This document shows positions 13,757 to 21,863 of a stretch of DNA of 32,595 nt, one piece after another. The notes under the pieces were generated by a model, which saw only the letters and a program-made list of their open reading frames with translations, was not told where the DNA came from and searched no databases. The DNA lies in assembly GCA_015488125.1 (NCBI GenBank), contig WFOJ01000231.1, forward strand, positions 1 through 32,595, given 5' to 3'. Within the stretch, counting starts at the first letter, position 1; every line of letters begins with the position of its first letter. A program made the position numbers and the translations under genes. This DNA comes from Mariprofundaceae bacterium (lineage in GTDB: Bacteria > Pseudomonadota > Zetaproteobacteria > Mariprofundales > Mariprofundaceae).

Positions 13757-15979
13757 CTGCCATGCCTCAATACAGCGTTTGGCTTCTTCATAACCAACTT
13801 CGATAATTCTTTCATAGGCATCAAAATCGCGGATGCTGAATTCATGAATAGGCGGTTGAATAAAAATGTCAGTCAGGTCTTTGCTGTCTTCCAGGTGGGA
13901 GACGGTATTGACTTCAATCGTGCGCATCATGATATTCATGATTTGTGGCGCTTTCTCGCCACTGGAAAAAGGATTGAATTTATCCAGCAATGATTTCCAG
14001 CCGGAAAGGCTGGAGGAAAAGCGATAGTTCTGATTCATGTCCATTTCCGGACTGGCATTAACCGCAATCAACGGCCCATTTTCCGATATGCCATGCATGA
14101 CATCAATGGGCAGATTGTTCATCACGCCGCCATCAACCAGCACGTCCCCTTCGGCGCAAAAGGGCGAAAAAATGGCCGGAATGGCGATACTGGCGCGCAC
14201 CGCCTCCCACAGCAGGCCGCGCTGATGCACCACCGCTTTGGCGCGCGTCAAATTGGTGGAAATGCAAAAAAACGGCATCATCAGGTCTTCAATACGTAAT
14301 TCGCCATACATTTCCTGGAGAATTTCGGTGACCTTGCCTGTTTTGACCAGCGAGGTGGTTGGCAGCGTGTAATCCATCAGTAATCTGGGAGACGAGTAAC
14401 GGGCCACCAGTTCCAATACTTCTTCGTAACTGCGTCCGGTGGCAAATACACCACCTAGTAAGGCGCCCATGCTGGTGCCACCGATAAAATCAACATCAAT
14501 ACCTGCTTCCATCAAGGCCCGAACCACACCAACATGCGCCAGGCCACGAGCGCCGCCACCACTGAGCACCAGTCCTGCACCGTTATTGCTTAAACGACGC
14601 GCCAGCCGTTTATAGTCAGCGCGTTCACGCAATCGTATATGGTGGTGGGTTTTGACGTTACGGGCATCCAGCCATGCATGGGTACCGGAGGGATGACCAT
14701 ATACCAGTTTTTGATGTAGTAATATTAGTTCCTGCCTGGCACGAGGGTTGATGCGTTGAACCGCTTGTTCAATTTCGCTTAATTCCGGTGATTGTGTAGA
14801 ATCAGCCACAATCAGAATGCGATCAGCCTGACGAATACTGCGTTTCGTCCAGTCTGTATCCTCGCGGTCAACTTCGTAAATGACGTAATCGTACTCTGCT
14901 TCCCGGTCATTCAACCAGGAAATAATTGCAATATCAGCGGCATGATCCGTTGGTGTTTGTGCTGCTCCACGCTTGCCAAACTGTTGATCGAAACGGGCAC
15001 TGCTCAAGTGCAAGGTTTTGCCATATTCCGACAAACCGTTCTCCAGCAGTTCGGCAAAATGGATATCACGACCAAGATCGCCGATATAAATAAGGGTGAG
15101 GTTCATCCCCTGCCGACCCTGATCAAAATGATTGCCACTACCACGCTGGTAACGCTGGATCATGCTGCGGGTGATCGAAAACATGGTGCGGGGATGCGTT
15201 TCGGAAAGTTCAAAAAAGTTTTTCGCATTCAGTTTGACGATATTGCTGTCGCGAATGGCAAAAACGGTAGAATTGCGCCTTTCTTTGGTGAACACCGAAA
15301 ATTCCCCAATAGATTCGCCAGGACGAACCTCGCCCAGTAAGTTTTCGTTGCTGAAATCGTCATTAGGCGCCACGCCCAATCGCCCGTTAACAACGATGTA
15401 CATGGCGTCGCCTTCTTCACCCTCGCGAAATAACACTTCTCCAGCATCAAGGCAGACCCACTCAAGGCGATTGGAGAAATCCTGAAAGGTATCCAGCTCC
15501 ATGTGTCCAAACAGGCCTGTAACGATACTGGCCAAGCGGTCACCTTGCAGGCGTGGCTTGATATAATGACCGAATTCCTTGAGCAAGGCTGGATGCTTGG
15601 TCGTCAGCGTATCAAAGTCCACCTTGGACAAACGGAGAAGCTCGCAATCCTCAAGTACGGTCACCGTTGCACTGCGTCGCAAATCGACAACCAGTGCCAT
15701 TTCACCTACCAGTTCGCCTTCTCCCAGCGTTCCGACTACCAAGTGACTGTCGTTCGCCGTTTTGACGCTGACCTCAAGCTTGCCGCTATCGATCAGATAC
15801 ATACAGTCGGCAGGGTCGCCCTGGTGAAACATGACGGCGCCTTTGGGGAAGGAGACGGGTTCCAACACACGGGCAACATCAACAAGAAAGCGATCAGTCA
15901 ATGGCAGGTTGATATTGAATTTACGCATTTTTTCAGGAATGCGCGTCAACGTCATGGTATGGAGATGTTTACCTTGCAT
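13733..15979 (-). CDS. Patatin-like phospholipase with two cyclic-nucleotide-binding domains (NTE family)
   Basis: 748 residues. Two cNMP-binding domains come first: about 25-135 with GELVGEMALVVDLRRSATV, and about 150-265 with GESIGEFSVFTKERRNSTV. A linker alpha/beta region (about 285-450) follows, then a patatin domain (about 465-640). The patatin domain shows the oxyanion loop GGGARG near 471, the serine elbow GTSMG near 500 and the catalytic Asp in VDGGVMNN near 616. This architecture is that of neuropathy-target-esterase-like lysophospholipases, acting at the inner membrane. No membrane segment is evident. ATG at 15979 follows AGGAAAAGC; the frame runs on to 16114 but that extension is unlike the family. 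A ligand cannot be read from the sequence. It is divergent from apbE. Confidence 0.93.
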   Translation of the reverse strand: MQGKHLHTMTLTRIPEKMRKFNINLPLTDRFLVDVARVLEPVSFPKGAVMFHQGDPADCMYLIDSGKLEVSVKTANDSHLVVGTLGEGELVGEMALVVDLRRSATVTVLEDCELLRLSKVDFDTLTTKHPALLKEFGHYIKPRLQGDRLASIVTGLFGHMELDTFQDFSNRLEWVCLDAGEVLFREGEEGDAMYIVVNGRLGVAPNDDFSNENLLGEVRPGESIGEFSVFTKERRNSTVFAIRDSNIVKLNAKNFFELSETHPRTMFSITRSMIQRYQRGSGNHFDQGRQGMNLTLIYIGDLGRDIHFAELLENGLSEYGKTLHLSSARFDQQFGKRGAAQTPTDHAADIAIISWLNDREAEYDYVIYEVDREDTDWTKRSIRQADRILIVADSTQSPELSEIEQAVQRINPRARQELILLHQKLVYGHPSGTHAWLDARNVKTHHHIRLRERADYKRLARRLSNNGAGLVLSGGGARGLAHVGVVRALMEAGIDVDFIGGTSMGALLGGVFATGRSYEEVLELVARYSSPRLLMDYTLPTTSLVKTGKVTEILQEMYGELRIEDLMMPFFCISTNLTRAKAVVHQRGLLWEAVRASIAIPAIFSPFCAEGDVLVDGGVMNNLPIDVMHGISENGPLIAVNASPEMDMNQNYRFSSSLSGWKSLLDKFNPFSSGEKAPQIMNIMMRTIEVNTVSHLEDSKDLTDIFIQPPIHEFSIRDFDAYERIIEVGYEEAKRCIEAWQKDQHRRK

Positions 15980-16177
15980 GCTTTTCCTGTTGTGGTCTTT
16001 CTGATGTGCACATGCACGTAATATCGGCTGGATTTGATCAGCAGAGTTACCGGCGAAACTCCGTGTTTCACAGCTGATTCCAGTGAGGAGCATCACCGAC
16101 GATGGCGCAATCATGCATGCTGAGTGAGGTCAAGTATAGGAAAAATTATTATACAGCATTGGAAGGAATGGTGGTAA

Positions 16178-17185
16178 TTGACGAAACATATTGATAATAT
16201 AGTTATTTTTATCACTCTAGTGATGCTTGCTGGATGTCATTATAGTGGTCATGATGTCCACGAACGACGCTTTATGATGGGAACCATGGTGGACTTCACG
16301 GTTGCCGATAGCCAGTTGAGTGAAGTGCAGGTACGTCAGGCCATCACCCTGGCAGCGCAGGCCATGCAACAGATCGAACAGCAAATGAGCATTTACGGAT
16401 CAACGGATAACACGGTCAAACAACTTAATCGTGCGCCTGTTGGACAGTCAGTCCGGATTGATGCCAGGGTCGATACGGTATTACAACAGGCGCTTGCTGT
16501 TGAGGTAGCTAGTCACGGCGCGTTTTCGCCTGCACTGGCGGCCTTTAATCTGTTGTGGGGATTCTCGTTACCGATGCCACCAACACAGCCGCCGGCAGCA
16601 GAACGCATTAAAAGCCTGCTCAGTGATTACGCCAGTCAGTGCCTGAAACGCACAGGGAGGCAACAATGGCAACGGCGAAGCGTTGCCTGTCAGGTAGACT
16701 TAGGCGGTATTGCCAAGGGTTATGCACTGGATATCGGTATGTCCATTCTGCAGCATCAAGGTGTCCGGAACGCCATGATCAACGCCGGTGGTGATATACG
16801 TTTGAGTGGTTTTCATCATGGGCGACCGTGGCGTATTGGTGTACGCGATCCCCGCCGGCATGATGGTGTGCTCGCCGTATTGGCATTATCCGGTAATATG
16901 AGTGTGGTAACCTCTGGTGATTATGAGCGTTTCTTTATATTCAACGGTCAACGCTATCATCACATTCTTGACCCGAAGACGGGTTATCCAGCTCGGCACT
17001 ATCGTAGCGTAACCGTAGTAGCGCCATCGGCCATGACCGCTGATGCCTGGAGTACGGCGTTATTTGCAGGGGGTAAATCACTAAGTCATGAAATCAACAC
17101 CATGGCATGGATGACGCTTGACGCCAACGGCCTGTTAGCCAGTAATGCTCTAATGAAACAATATCTTGTTGCACCTTCACGCTAA
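16178..17185 (+). CDS. apbE: FAD:protein FMN transferase (ApbE) lipoprotein
   Basis: 335 residues. It covalently attaches FMN to Thr/Ser of partner redox proteins such as NqrB/C or RnfG/D, acting on the periplasmic side. A lipoprotein signal is present with lipobox LAGC, so Cys20 is the lipidation site. Motifs include RFMMGTMVDF near 31, VDLGGIAKGYALD, NAGGDIRLSGF, HHILDPKTGYPA and MTADAWSTALF, the Mg/FAD-binding set of the family. The start must be TTG at 16178: a stop codon lies directly upstream in frame, GGAAGG lies 11 bases before it, and later starts would remove the signal peptide. No Nqr, Rnf or FMN-binding partner lies in the window. Confidence 0.95.
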   Translation: MTKHIDNIVIFITLVMLAGCHYSGHDVHERRFMMGTMVDFTVADSQLSEVQVRQAITLAAQAMQQIEQQMSIYGSTDNTVKQLNRAPVGQSVRIDARVDTVLQQALAVEVASHGAFSPALAAFNLLWGFSLPMPPTQPPAAERIKSLLSDYASQCLKRTGRQQWQRRSVACQVDLGGIAKGYALDIGMSILQHQGVRNAMINAGGDIRLSGFHHGRPWRIGVRDPRRHDGVLAVLALSGNMSVVTSGDYERFFIFNGQRYHHILDPKTGYPARHYRSVTVVAPSAMTADAWSTALFAGGKSLSHEINTMAWMTLDANGLLASNALMKQYLVAPSR

Positions 17186-17261
17186 AGTACTATGATGCCG
17201 ACGCATGAGGCTCTGTTTTTAACGATATGCAAGGTAATCATTCGACAATAAGGAGTACATG

Positions 17262-18308
17262 ATGGACATATCCGAACTGCTGGCATTTATGGTCAAGAAC
17301 GATGCATCTGACTTGCATGTTTCTGCCGGTGTTCCCCCGATGATTCGTATTCACGGGGATATGACGCGCATCAAAATGCCGGCGCTGGACGACCGAACCT
17401 GCCAGGCAATGATTTATGACATCATGAACGATACGCAGCGCAAGACCTTTGAAGAAAAGCTGGAACTCGACTTTTCGTTTGCGCTGGGTGATATTGCCCG
17501 TTTTCGTGTGAATGTTTTCAAGCAGAATCGTGGCCTTAGCGCGGTATTCCGTAATATTCCAACGGAAGTACTGAGTATGGAAAAGTTGCGTTGCCCGGAA
17601 GTTTTCAAGGATATTGCCATGTTACCGCGTGGTATTTGCCTGGTTACCGGACCAACCGGATCGGGTAAGTCAACCACGCTGGCTGCCATGATGGATTACC
17701 GCAATGAAAATGAAAAAGGCCATATCCTGACCATTGAAGACCCGATTGAATTTGTGCATCAGCCTAAAAGCTGCCTAATCTCACAGCGTGAATTGGGGCC
17801 GCATACACTATCCTTCGCTAATGCCCTGAAGGCGGCGCTGCGTGAAGACCCAGATGTTATCTTGGTGGGTGAAATGCGTGATCTGGAAACGATTTCCCTG
17901 GCATTATCCGCTGCAGAAACAGGTCATATGGTGTTTGGCACCTTGCACACCTCGTCCGCACCAAAAACGGTTGACCGTATTATCGATGTGTTTCCTGCTG
18001 CGGAAAAAGACATGATTCGGGCCATGCTCTCGGAATCTCTCAAAGCCGTGATTTCACAGGCTTTGCTGAAAACAGCGGATGGCCATGGCCGCGTCGCTGC
18101 TCATGAAATCATGATTGGCACGCCGGCGATTCGCAATCTGATCCGTGAAAACAAGATCCCGCAAATGGTCTCGGTGATGCAAACCGGCCAGCGCGAAGGC
18201 ATGCAAACGCTGGATATGAACCTCAAACGACTGGTTGCCGAACGCAAAATCACGGAGAAAGCTGCCTATGAAAAGGCCAATAACAAGAAGTTATTTTCCC
18301 CGGACTAA
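17262..18308 (+). CDS. pilT: Type IV pilus retraction ATPase PilT
   Basis: 348-residue cytoplasmic hexameric ATPase that depolymerises pilin and powers twitching. It starts MDISELLAFMVKNDASDLH, matching the canonical PilT N-terminus. Walker A is GPTGSGKS (130-137, Lys136), and the Asp and Walker B region holds TIEDPIEFVH and DPDVILVGEMRD. The His box is GTLHTSSAPKTVDR and the PilT-specific AIRNLIRE motif is present near 290. Two adjacent ATGs exist at 17259 and 17262; the second is six bases from AGGAG and gives the canonical N-terminus. It heads the right-hand plus-strand run, 76 bases after apbE. No pilin or assembly genes are in the window. Confidence 0.97.
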   Translation: MDISELLAFMVKNDASDLHVSAGVPPMIRIHGDMTRIKMPALDDRTCQAMIYDIMNDTQRKTFEEKLELDFSFALGDIARFRVNVFKQNRGLSAVFRNIPTEVLSMEKLRCPEVFKDIAMLPRGICLVTGPTGSGKSTTLAAMMDYRNENEKGHILTIEDPIEFVHQPKSCLISQRELGPHTLSFANALKAALREDPDVILVGEMRDLETISLALSAAETGHMVFGTLHTSSAPKTVDRIIDVFPAAEKDMIRAMLSESLKAVISQALLKTADGHGRVAAHEIMIGTPAIRNLIRENKIPQMVSVMQTGQREGMQTLDMNLKRLVAERKITEKAAYEKANNKKLFSPD

Positions 18309-18377
18309 TGCAGGTTGTGTTAATGAATAGCTACTGCCTCCGATAACCCATCACACAAACAAGGAAGAGTAACCCCC

Positions 18378-19526
18378 ATGAGCGCAAGAGAACCTGAAAA
18401 GCTTTCCATCAAAAAATTGCTGATGGTCATGGTTAAGCAAGATGCTTCTGATTTGTACATCACCTCCGGTATAGCACCGGCTTATCGCATTAAAGGCGCT
18501 GTCATTCCACTAAAACAACCGCCGCTTAACGCTGTGCAAACAGAACAACTGGCCAATGCGACGATGACGGAAAAACAGCGCGCCATCTTTGCCGAAGAAA
18601 TGGAAATGAATCTGGCGATTGCCTATGAGGGTATGGGGCGTTTTCGCGTCAATATTTTCCGTCAACGCGGTGATGTCGGTATGGTGATCCGTAAAATCAC
18701 TACCGAGGTGCCGACGATTGATCAGCTTGGCTTACCGGAAATTATGAAAGAAGTCATCATGGAAAAGCGCGGCCTGGTACTCATGGTGGGCGCTACCAGT
18801 TCGGGTAAATCAACATCCATGGCAGCCATGCTGGATCATCGCAACCGTCATCAGCAAGGCCATATCATTACCATTGAAGACCCGGTCGAGTTTGTGCATC
18901 AGCATCGCAAATGTATCATCACCCAACGAGAAGTCGGAACGGATACGGCAACCTTCAAGGCAGCATTGAAGAACACCCTTCGTCAGGCACCTGATGTGAT
19001 TCTGGTGGGCGAGATTCGTGATCGTGAAACCATGGAACATGCCCTGGAGTTTGCCGAAACCGGGCATTTATGCCTGGGTACGCTGCATGCCAATAATGCC
19101 AATCAGGCGCTTGAACGGGTGATGAACTTTTTCCCTGAAGAAATGCATGCGCAGGTTTGCCTGAATCTGGCGATGAATATGAAAGCCATTTTCTCCCAGC
19201 GGCTGGTTAAAACCGTTGATGGTGGACGTAAGGCTGCCATTGAAATTCTGATCAACACGCCGCGTATTGCAGATTTGATTGAAAAATGGGAGATCGGTGA
19301 GATCAAAGAAGCCATGGAACGCAGCGCCAACTACGGCATGCAGACCTTTGACCAACATCTGTTGCGTCTGTGGCGGGAAGGCTTTATTACGGAGGAAGAT
19401 GCGCTGGTCAATGCCGATGCGATTAACGATTTGCGCCTGAAAATCAAGATGGCCAAGCTGGAAAGTTCCGATGGTGACAGTATGGATCAGCTGGATGCCA
19501 TGAATGAGAGTGAGTTGCGTATCTGA
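18378..19526 (+). CDS. pilU: PilT-like retraction ATPase PilU
   Basis: 382 residues, the expected size for PilU, a PilT-dependent accessory retraction ATPase. Walker A is GATSSGKS (138-145), with TIEDPVEFVH, APDVILVGEIRDRETM and the His box GTLHANNANQALER. Instead of the PilT AIRNLIRE motif it has RIADLIEKWE, as in PilU. The C-terminal tail after residue 340 is acidic and extended, also PilU-like. AAGGAAGAG precedes the ATG. A 69-base gap separates it from pilT. Its stop codon overlaps the start of the third paralogue as TGATG. Confidence 0.95.
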   Translation: MSAREPEKLSIKKLLMVMVKQDASDLYITSGIAPAYRIKGAVIPLKQPPLNAVQTEQLANATMTEKQRAIFAEEMEMNLAIAYEGMGRFRVNIFRQRGDVGMVIRKITTEVPTIDQLGLPEIMKEVIMEKRGLVLMVGATSSGKSTSMAAMLDHRNRHQQGHIITIEDPVEFVHQHRKCIITQREVGTDTATFKAALKNTLRQAPDVILVGEIRDRETMEHALEFAETGHLCLGTLHANNANQALERVMNFFPEEMHAQVCLNLAMNMKAIFSQRLVKTVDGGRKAAIEILINTPRIADLIEKWEIGEIKEAMERSANYGMQTFDQHLLRLWREGFITEEDALVNADAINDLRLKIKMAKLESSDGDSMDQLDAMNESELRI

Positions 19527-20626
19527 TGGCTGCTGATAACTGGCATTTGATCGACGATTTATTGCTGGCCTCGACGCGCCACAAAGCATCAGATTTGCTG
19601 GTGCGAACGGGTGATCGCATTCGCATGCGCATCAATGGTGCCTGGGTCAGCGTCTCACCCGATAAAATTCCTCCCCCAAGCCGCGATATGCTCAAGGAAA
19701 TGATCTCGCATATGCTGGATGCCTCGTTCATCAAGGCTGATGTGGAAAACTGCCGCAACCTGGATTTTCAGTATTCCCTTGAGGACGTAGCCCATTTTCG
19801 TATTCATGTGATGCGCACGGGCAATAATTTTGGTATTGTCTCTCGCGTCATCCCAAAAAATATTCCGACCTTCGCGGATCTGAGGTTACCGCCTGTTATC
19901 AACGATATCTGTCAGAACCGCAACGGGCTGATACTGATGGCTGGCGCTACAGGCTCGGGAAAATCCACGACCATGGCTGCCATGTTGCAACACATTATAG
20001 AAACCAAGCCGGTACACGTGGTCACCCTCGAAGACCCGATGGAGTTTCGTTATGCGACAACCCATAAAGGAACGGTCACTCAGCGTCAGGTTGGCATTGA
20101 TGTGGACGATTATACCCAGGGCTTGATGGATGCCTTGCGCGAAGCGCCTGATATTATCGTCGCAGGGGAAGCGCGAGACAGGGAAGTGATCCAGCTTGCC
20201 TTGCAGGCGTCAGAAACGGGGCATCTGGTTATGGCGACGGTGCATGCGACAACGGCCGTAGGCACCATGCAGCGCATTATGTCGGCCTTTGGCCTGGATG
20301 AGCAGGATGCGATTCGCGAACGCTTGTCAGAAAATCTGCGCGCTGTTGTGGTACAAAAGCTTCTCCCGATGAAAGGTGGTAAGGGGCGGATTGCAGCACA
20401 GGAAATTATGATTGTTAGCTCGGTCATTCGCCATTTTATCCTCGACCCCGACCGTTGGTCGGAAATCCCCAAATCCATGGAAGATGGCCACAATCTTTAT
20501 GGCAGTCAGACTTTCGATCAGCATTTGCAACGCCTGGTTGAAAACGGTGAGGTTGAATATGAAGAAGCAAAAGCTGCTGCCGTGTTTAAGGAAGACTTCG
20601 CCATGCGTCTGGGATTGGAAGACTGA
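19526..20626 (+). CDS. Third PilT/PilU-family ATPase
   Basis: 366 residues with the complete PilT-superfamily core: Walker A GATGSGKS (140-147, Lys146), TLEDPMEFRY, the Walker B region APDIIVAGEARDREV and the His box ATVHATTAVGTMQR. It differs from both neighbours. The usual ILVGE reads IVAGE, the AIRNLIRE position reads VIRHFILDPDRW, and the N-terminal domain has its own sequence (HKASDLLVRTGDRIRMRINGAW). It is therefore a distinct paralogue, not a recent duplicate. It begins at ATG 19526 overlapping the pilU stop and ends overlapping the next gene's ATG (TGATG at both ends). It may be a third retraction motor or a regulator of PilT/PilU; this is inference. Confidence 0.9.
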   Translation: MAADNWHLIDDLLLASTRHKASDLLVRTGDRIRMRINGAWVSVSPDKIPPPSRDMLKEMISHMLDASFIKADVENCRNLDFQYSLEDVAHFRIHVMRTGNNFGIVSRVIPKNIPTFADLRLPPVINDICQNRNGLILMAGATGSGKSTTMAAMLQHIIETKPVHVVTLEDPMEFRYATTHKGTVTQRQVGIDVDDYTQGLMDALREAPDIIVAGEARDREVIQLALQASETGHLVMATVHATTAVGTMQRIMSAFGLDEQDAIRERLSENLRAVVVQKLLPMKGGKGRIAAQEIMIVSSVIRHFILDPDRWSEIPKSMEDGHNLYGSQTFDQHLQRLVENGEVEYEEAKAAAVFKEDFAMRLGLED

Positions 20627-21033
20627 TGCCCGAATCTGTTGCTCTTGTGCTGTTGAGTTTTGCCTGGCTGGCACTGGCGCTGAAGTTGCGCCAACGGCAT
20701 CGCTTACATGCTGCCATGATGGGTATCCTGTGTGTGTTTGATGTGTTCTTCCCGTTTTATCTTTATTTGACTCACAACTGGTATGAACGCCTGATTGTGC
20801 ATAAAGAACTCCTCTCTTTTGCCGTTTGGGCGCACCTTATTTTCATTCTTTCACTGTATGCACTGTATGTGCTGCAAATACTGTCAGGGCGTCATATGCT
20901 GAACAACAAGAAGGCAGAACAACAAACACATCAAATGCAGGCGCGTGCCTTTGTTGTGGTGCGCATCTTTGCCTTTGTTAGTGGCGTGTTGTTACTGGAG
21001 CCAGAGACAACGGCCAGGGCATTTGGAGGTTAA
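20626..21033 (+). CDS. Small four-helix membrane protein, unknown function
   Basis: 135 residues with four predicted membrane segments (about 4-20, 30-50, 62-88, 105-122). I do not recognise a family with confidence. Histidines sit at or near helix ends (RLHAAMM, LTHNW, IVHKELL, VWAHLIF), a spacing that could allow heme binding, as in DUF420-like or b561-like proteins; this is speculative. It starts at ATG 20626, overlapping the third PilT-like gene's stop, and ends three bases before the next start. Its position just ahead of a CcsA-family gene fits a role in cytochrome or heme handling, while its coupling to the ATPase gene fits a pilus role. The sequence does not decide between them. Confidence 0.75.
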   Translation: MPESVALVLLSFAWLALALKLRQRHRLHAAMMGILCVFDVFFPFYLYLTHNWYERLIVHKELLSFAVWAHLIFILSLYALYVLQILSGRHMLNNKKAEQQTHQMQARAFVVVRIFAFVSGVLLLEPETTARAFGG

Positions 21034-21036
21034 CAA

Positions 21037-21861
21037 GTGACGATAACGGGTATCTACGTGTTCCCGCTGGCAGGTTTGATCAGTTTGCTGGGAAGTTTGA
21101 TTATCTGGCGCTGCGCCTGGCAAAAACCAGCGCTGTCACCCAATGATGAATCACTATTGTTCGGCCTGCTGATTGTATCAGTATTCCTTACTGCTTCTGG
21201 TATTATCGTGTTACATCCGGTGAGCGAGCAGATGATTCATTTTACGCTACCAACATCTGCGGCCATGGCTACATTACTGGTGCAGGCCATGTATCTGGTC
21301 GGATTGTTCCGCTACGGCATGCGCGGATTAGGGCTGTTTTTGCTACCTGTTACGGCTATTCCCTTGCTGTTGATCCCTTTTCTTTCGGCTGCTGATATTA
21401 ACGATGCCATCCCCACCGGCTCCTTACTGGAGACGGGGCATCTGATGATCTCCATGATTGCCTATGCTGTATTGACCATGGCGGCATTTCATGCCTGGAT
21501 GCATTTATTGCTGGATCATGCACTGCGCCGAAAACGCCTGTCACCGATTTTTCAGTTTCTTCCTTCACTGGCGGAAATAGAAGCCATGATGTTTGTTTTA
21601 TTGCGATGGTCAGCGGCGCTGATCGGGGTAAGCATTGTTTCCGGACTGAGCTGGCAATGGGTTGCTTTTTCCCATTTTTCCTTACTTAATCACAAGGTGA
21701 TTCTGGCCATGTTGTCGTTTATCAGTATTGTGGTGTTACTCATCAAACATCGTCAATCAGGCTGGAATGGACGCTTTGCCAGTAAAATGGTTCTTTCTGC
21801 TTACGCCTTGCTATTACTGGCATACTTTGGCGTTAAAACTATTCACACCTGGGGAGGCTAA
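21037..21861 (+). CDS. ypjD: CcsA/CcmC-like cytochrome c assembly family protein (YpjD type)
   Basis: 274-residue polytopic inner-membrane protein with about eight membrane segments. It resembles the YpjD branch of the CcsA/CcmC heme-handling family. The C-terminal part has SGLSWQWVAFSHFSLLNHKVILAMLSF, where the family has a degenerate tryptophan-rich heme loop followed by H-K. Neighbour evidence is strong: in many Gammaproteobacteria ypjD lies next to a DUF21/CBS gene, as here. Whether YpjD proteins handle heme is not established. The GTG start at 21037 follows GGAGG at seven bases. Confidence 0.85.
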   Translation: MTITGIYVFPLAGLISLLGSLIIWRCAWQKPALSPNDESLLFGLLIVSVFLTASGIIVLHPVSEQMIHFTLPTSAAMATLLVQAMYLVGLFRYGMRGLGLFLLPVTAIPLLLIPFLSAADINDAIPTGSLLETGHLMISMIAYAVLTMAAFHAWMHLLLDHALRRKRLSPIFQFLPSLAEIEAMMFVLLRWSAALIGVSIVSGLSWQWVAFSHFSLLNHKVILAMLSFISIVVLLIKHRQSGWNGRFASKMVLSAYALLLLAYFGVKTIHTWGG

Positions 21862-21863
21862 TC

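Noticed and set aside
17186..17261. Intrinsic terminator after apbE (T-run near 17216)
   Set aside because: Only a 4-bp stem can be drawn before the T-run.
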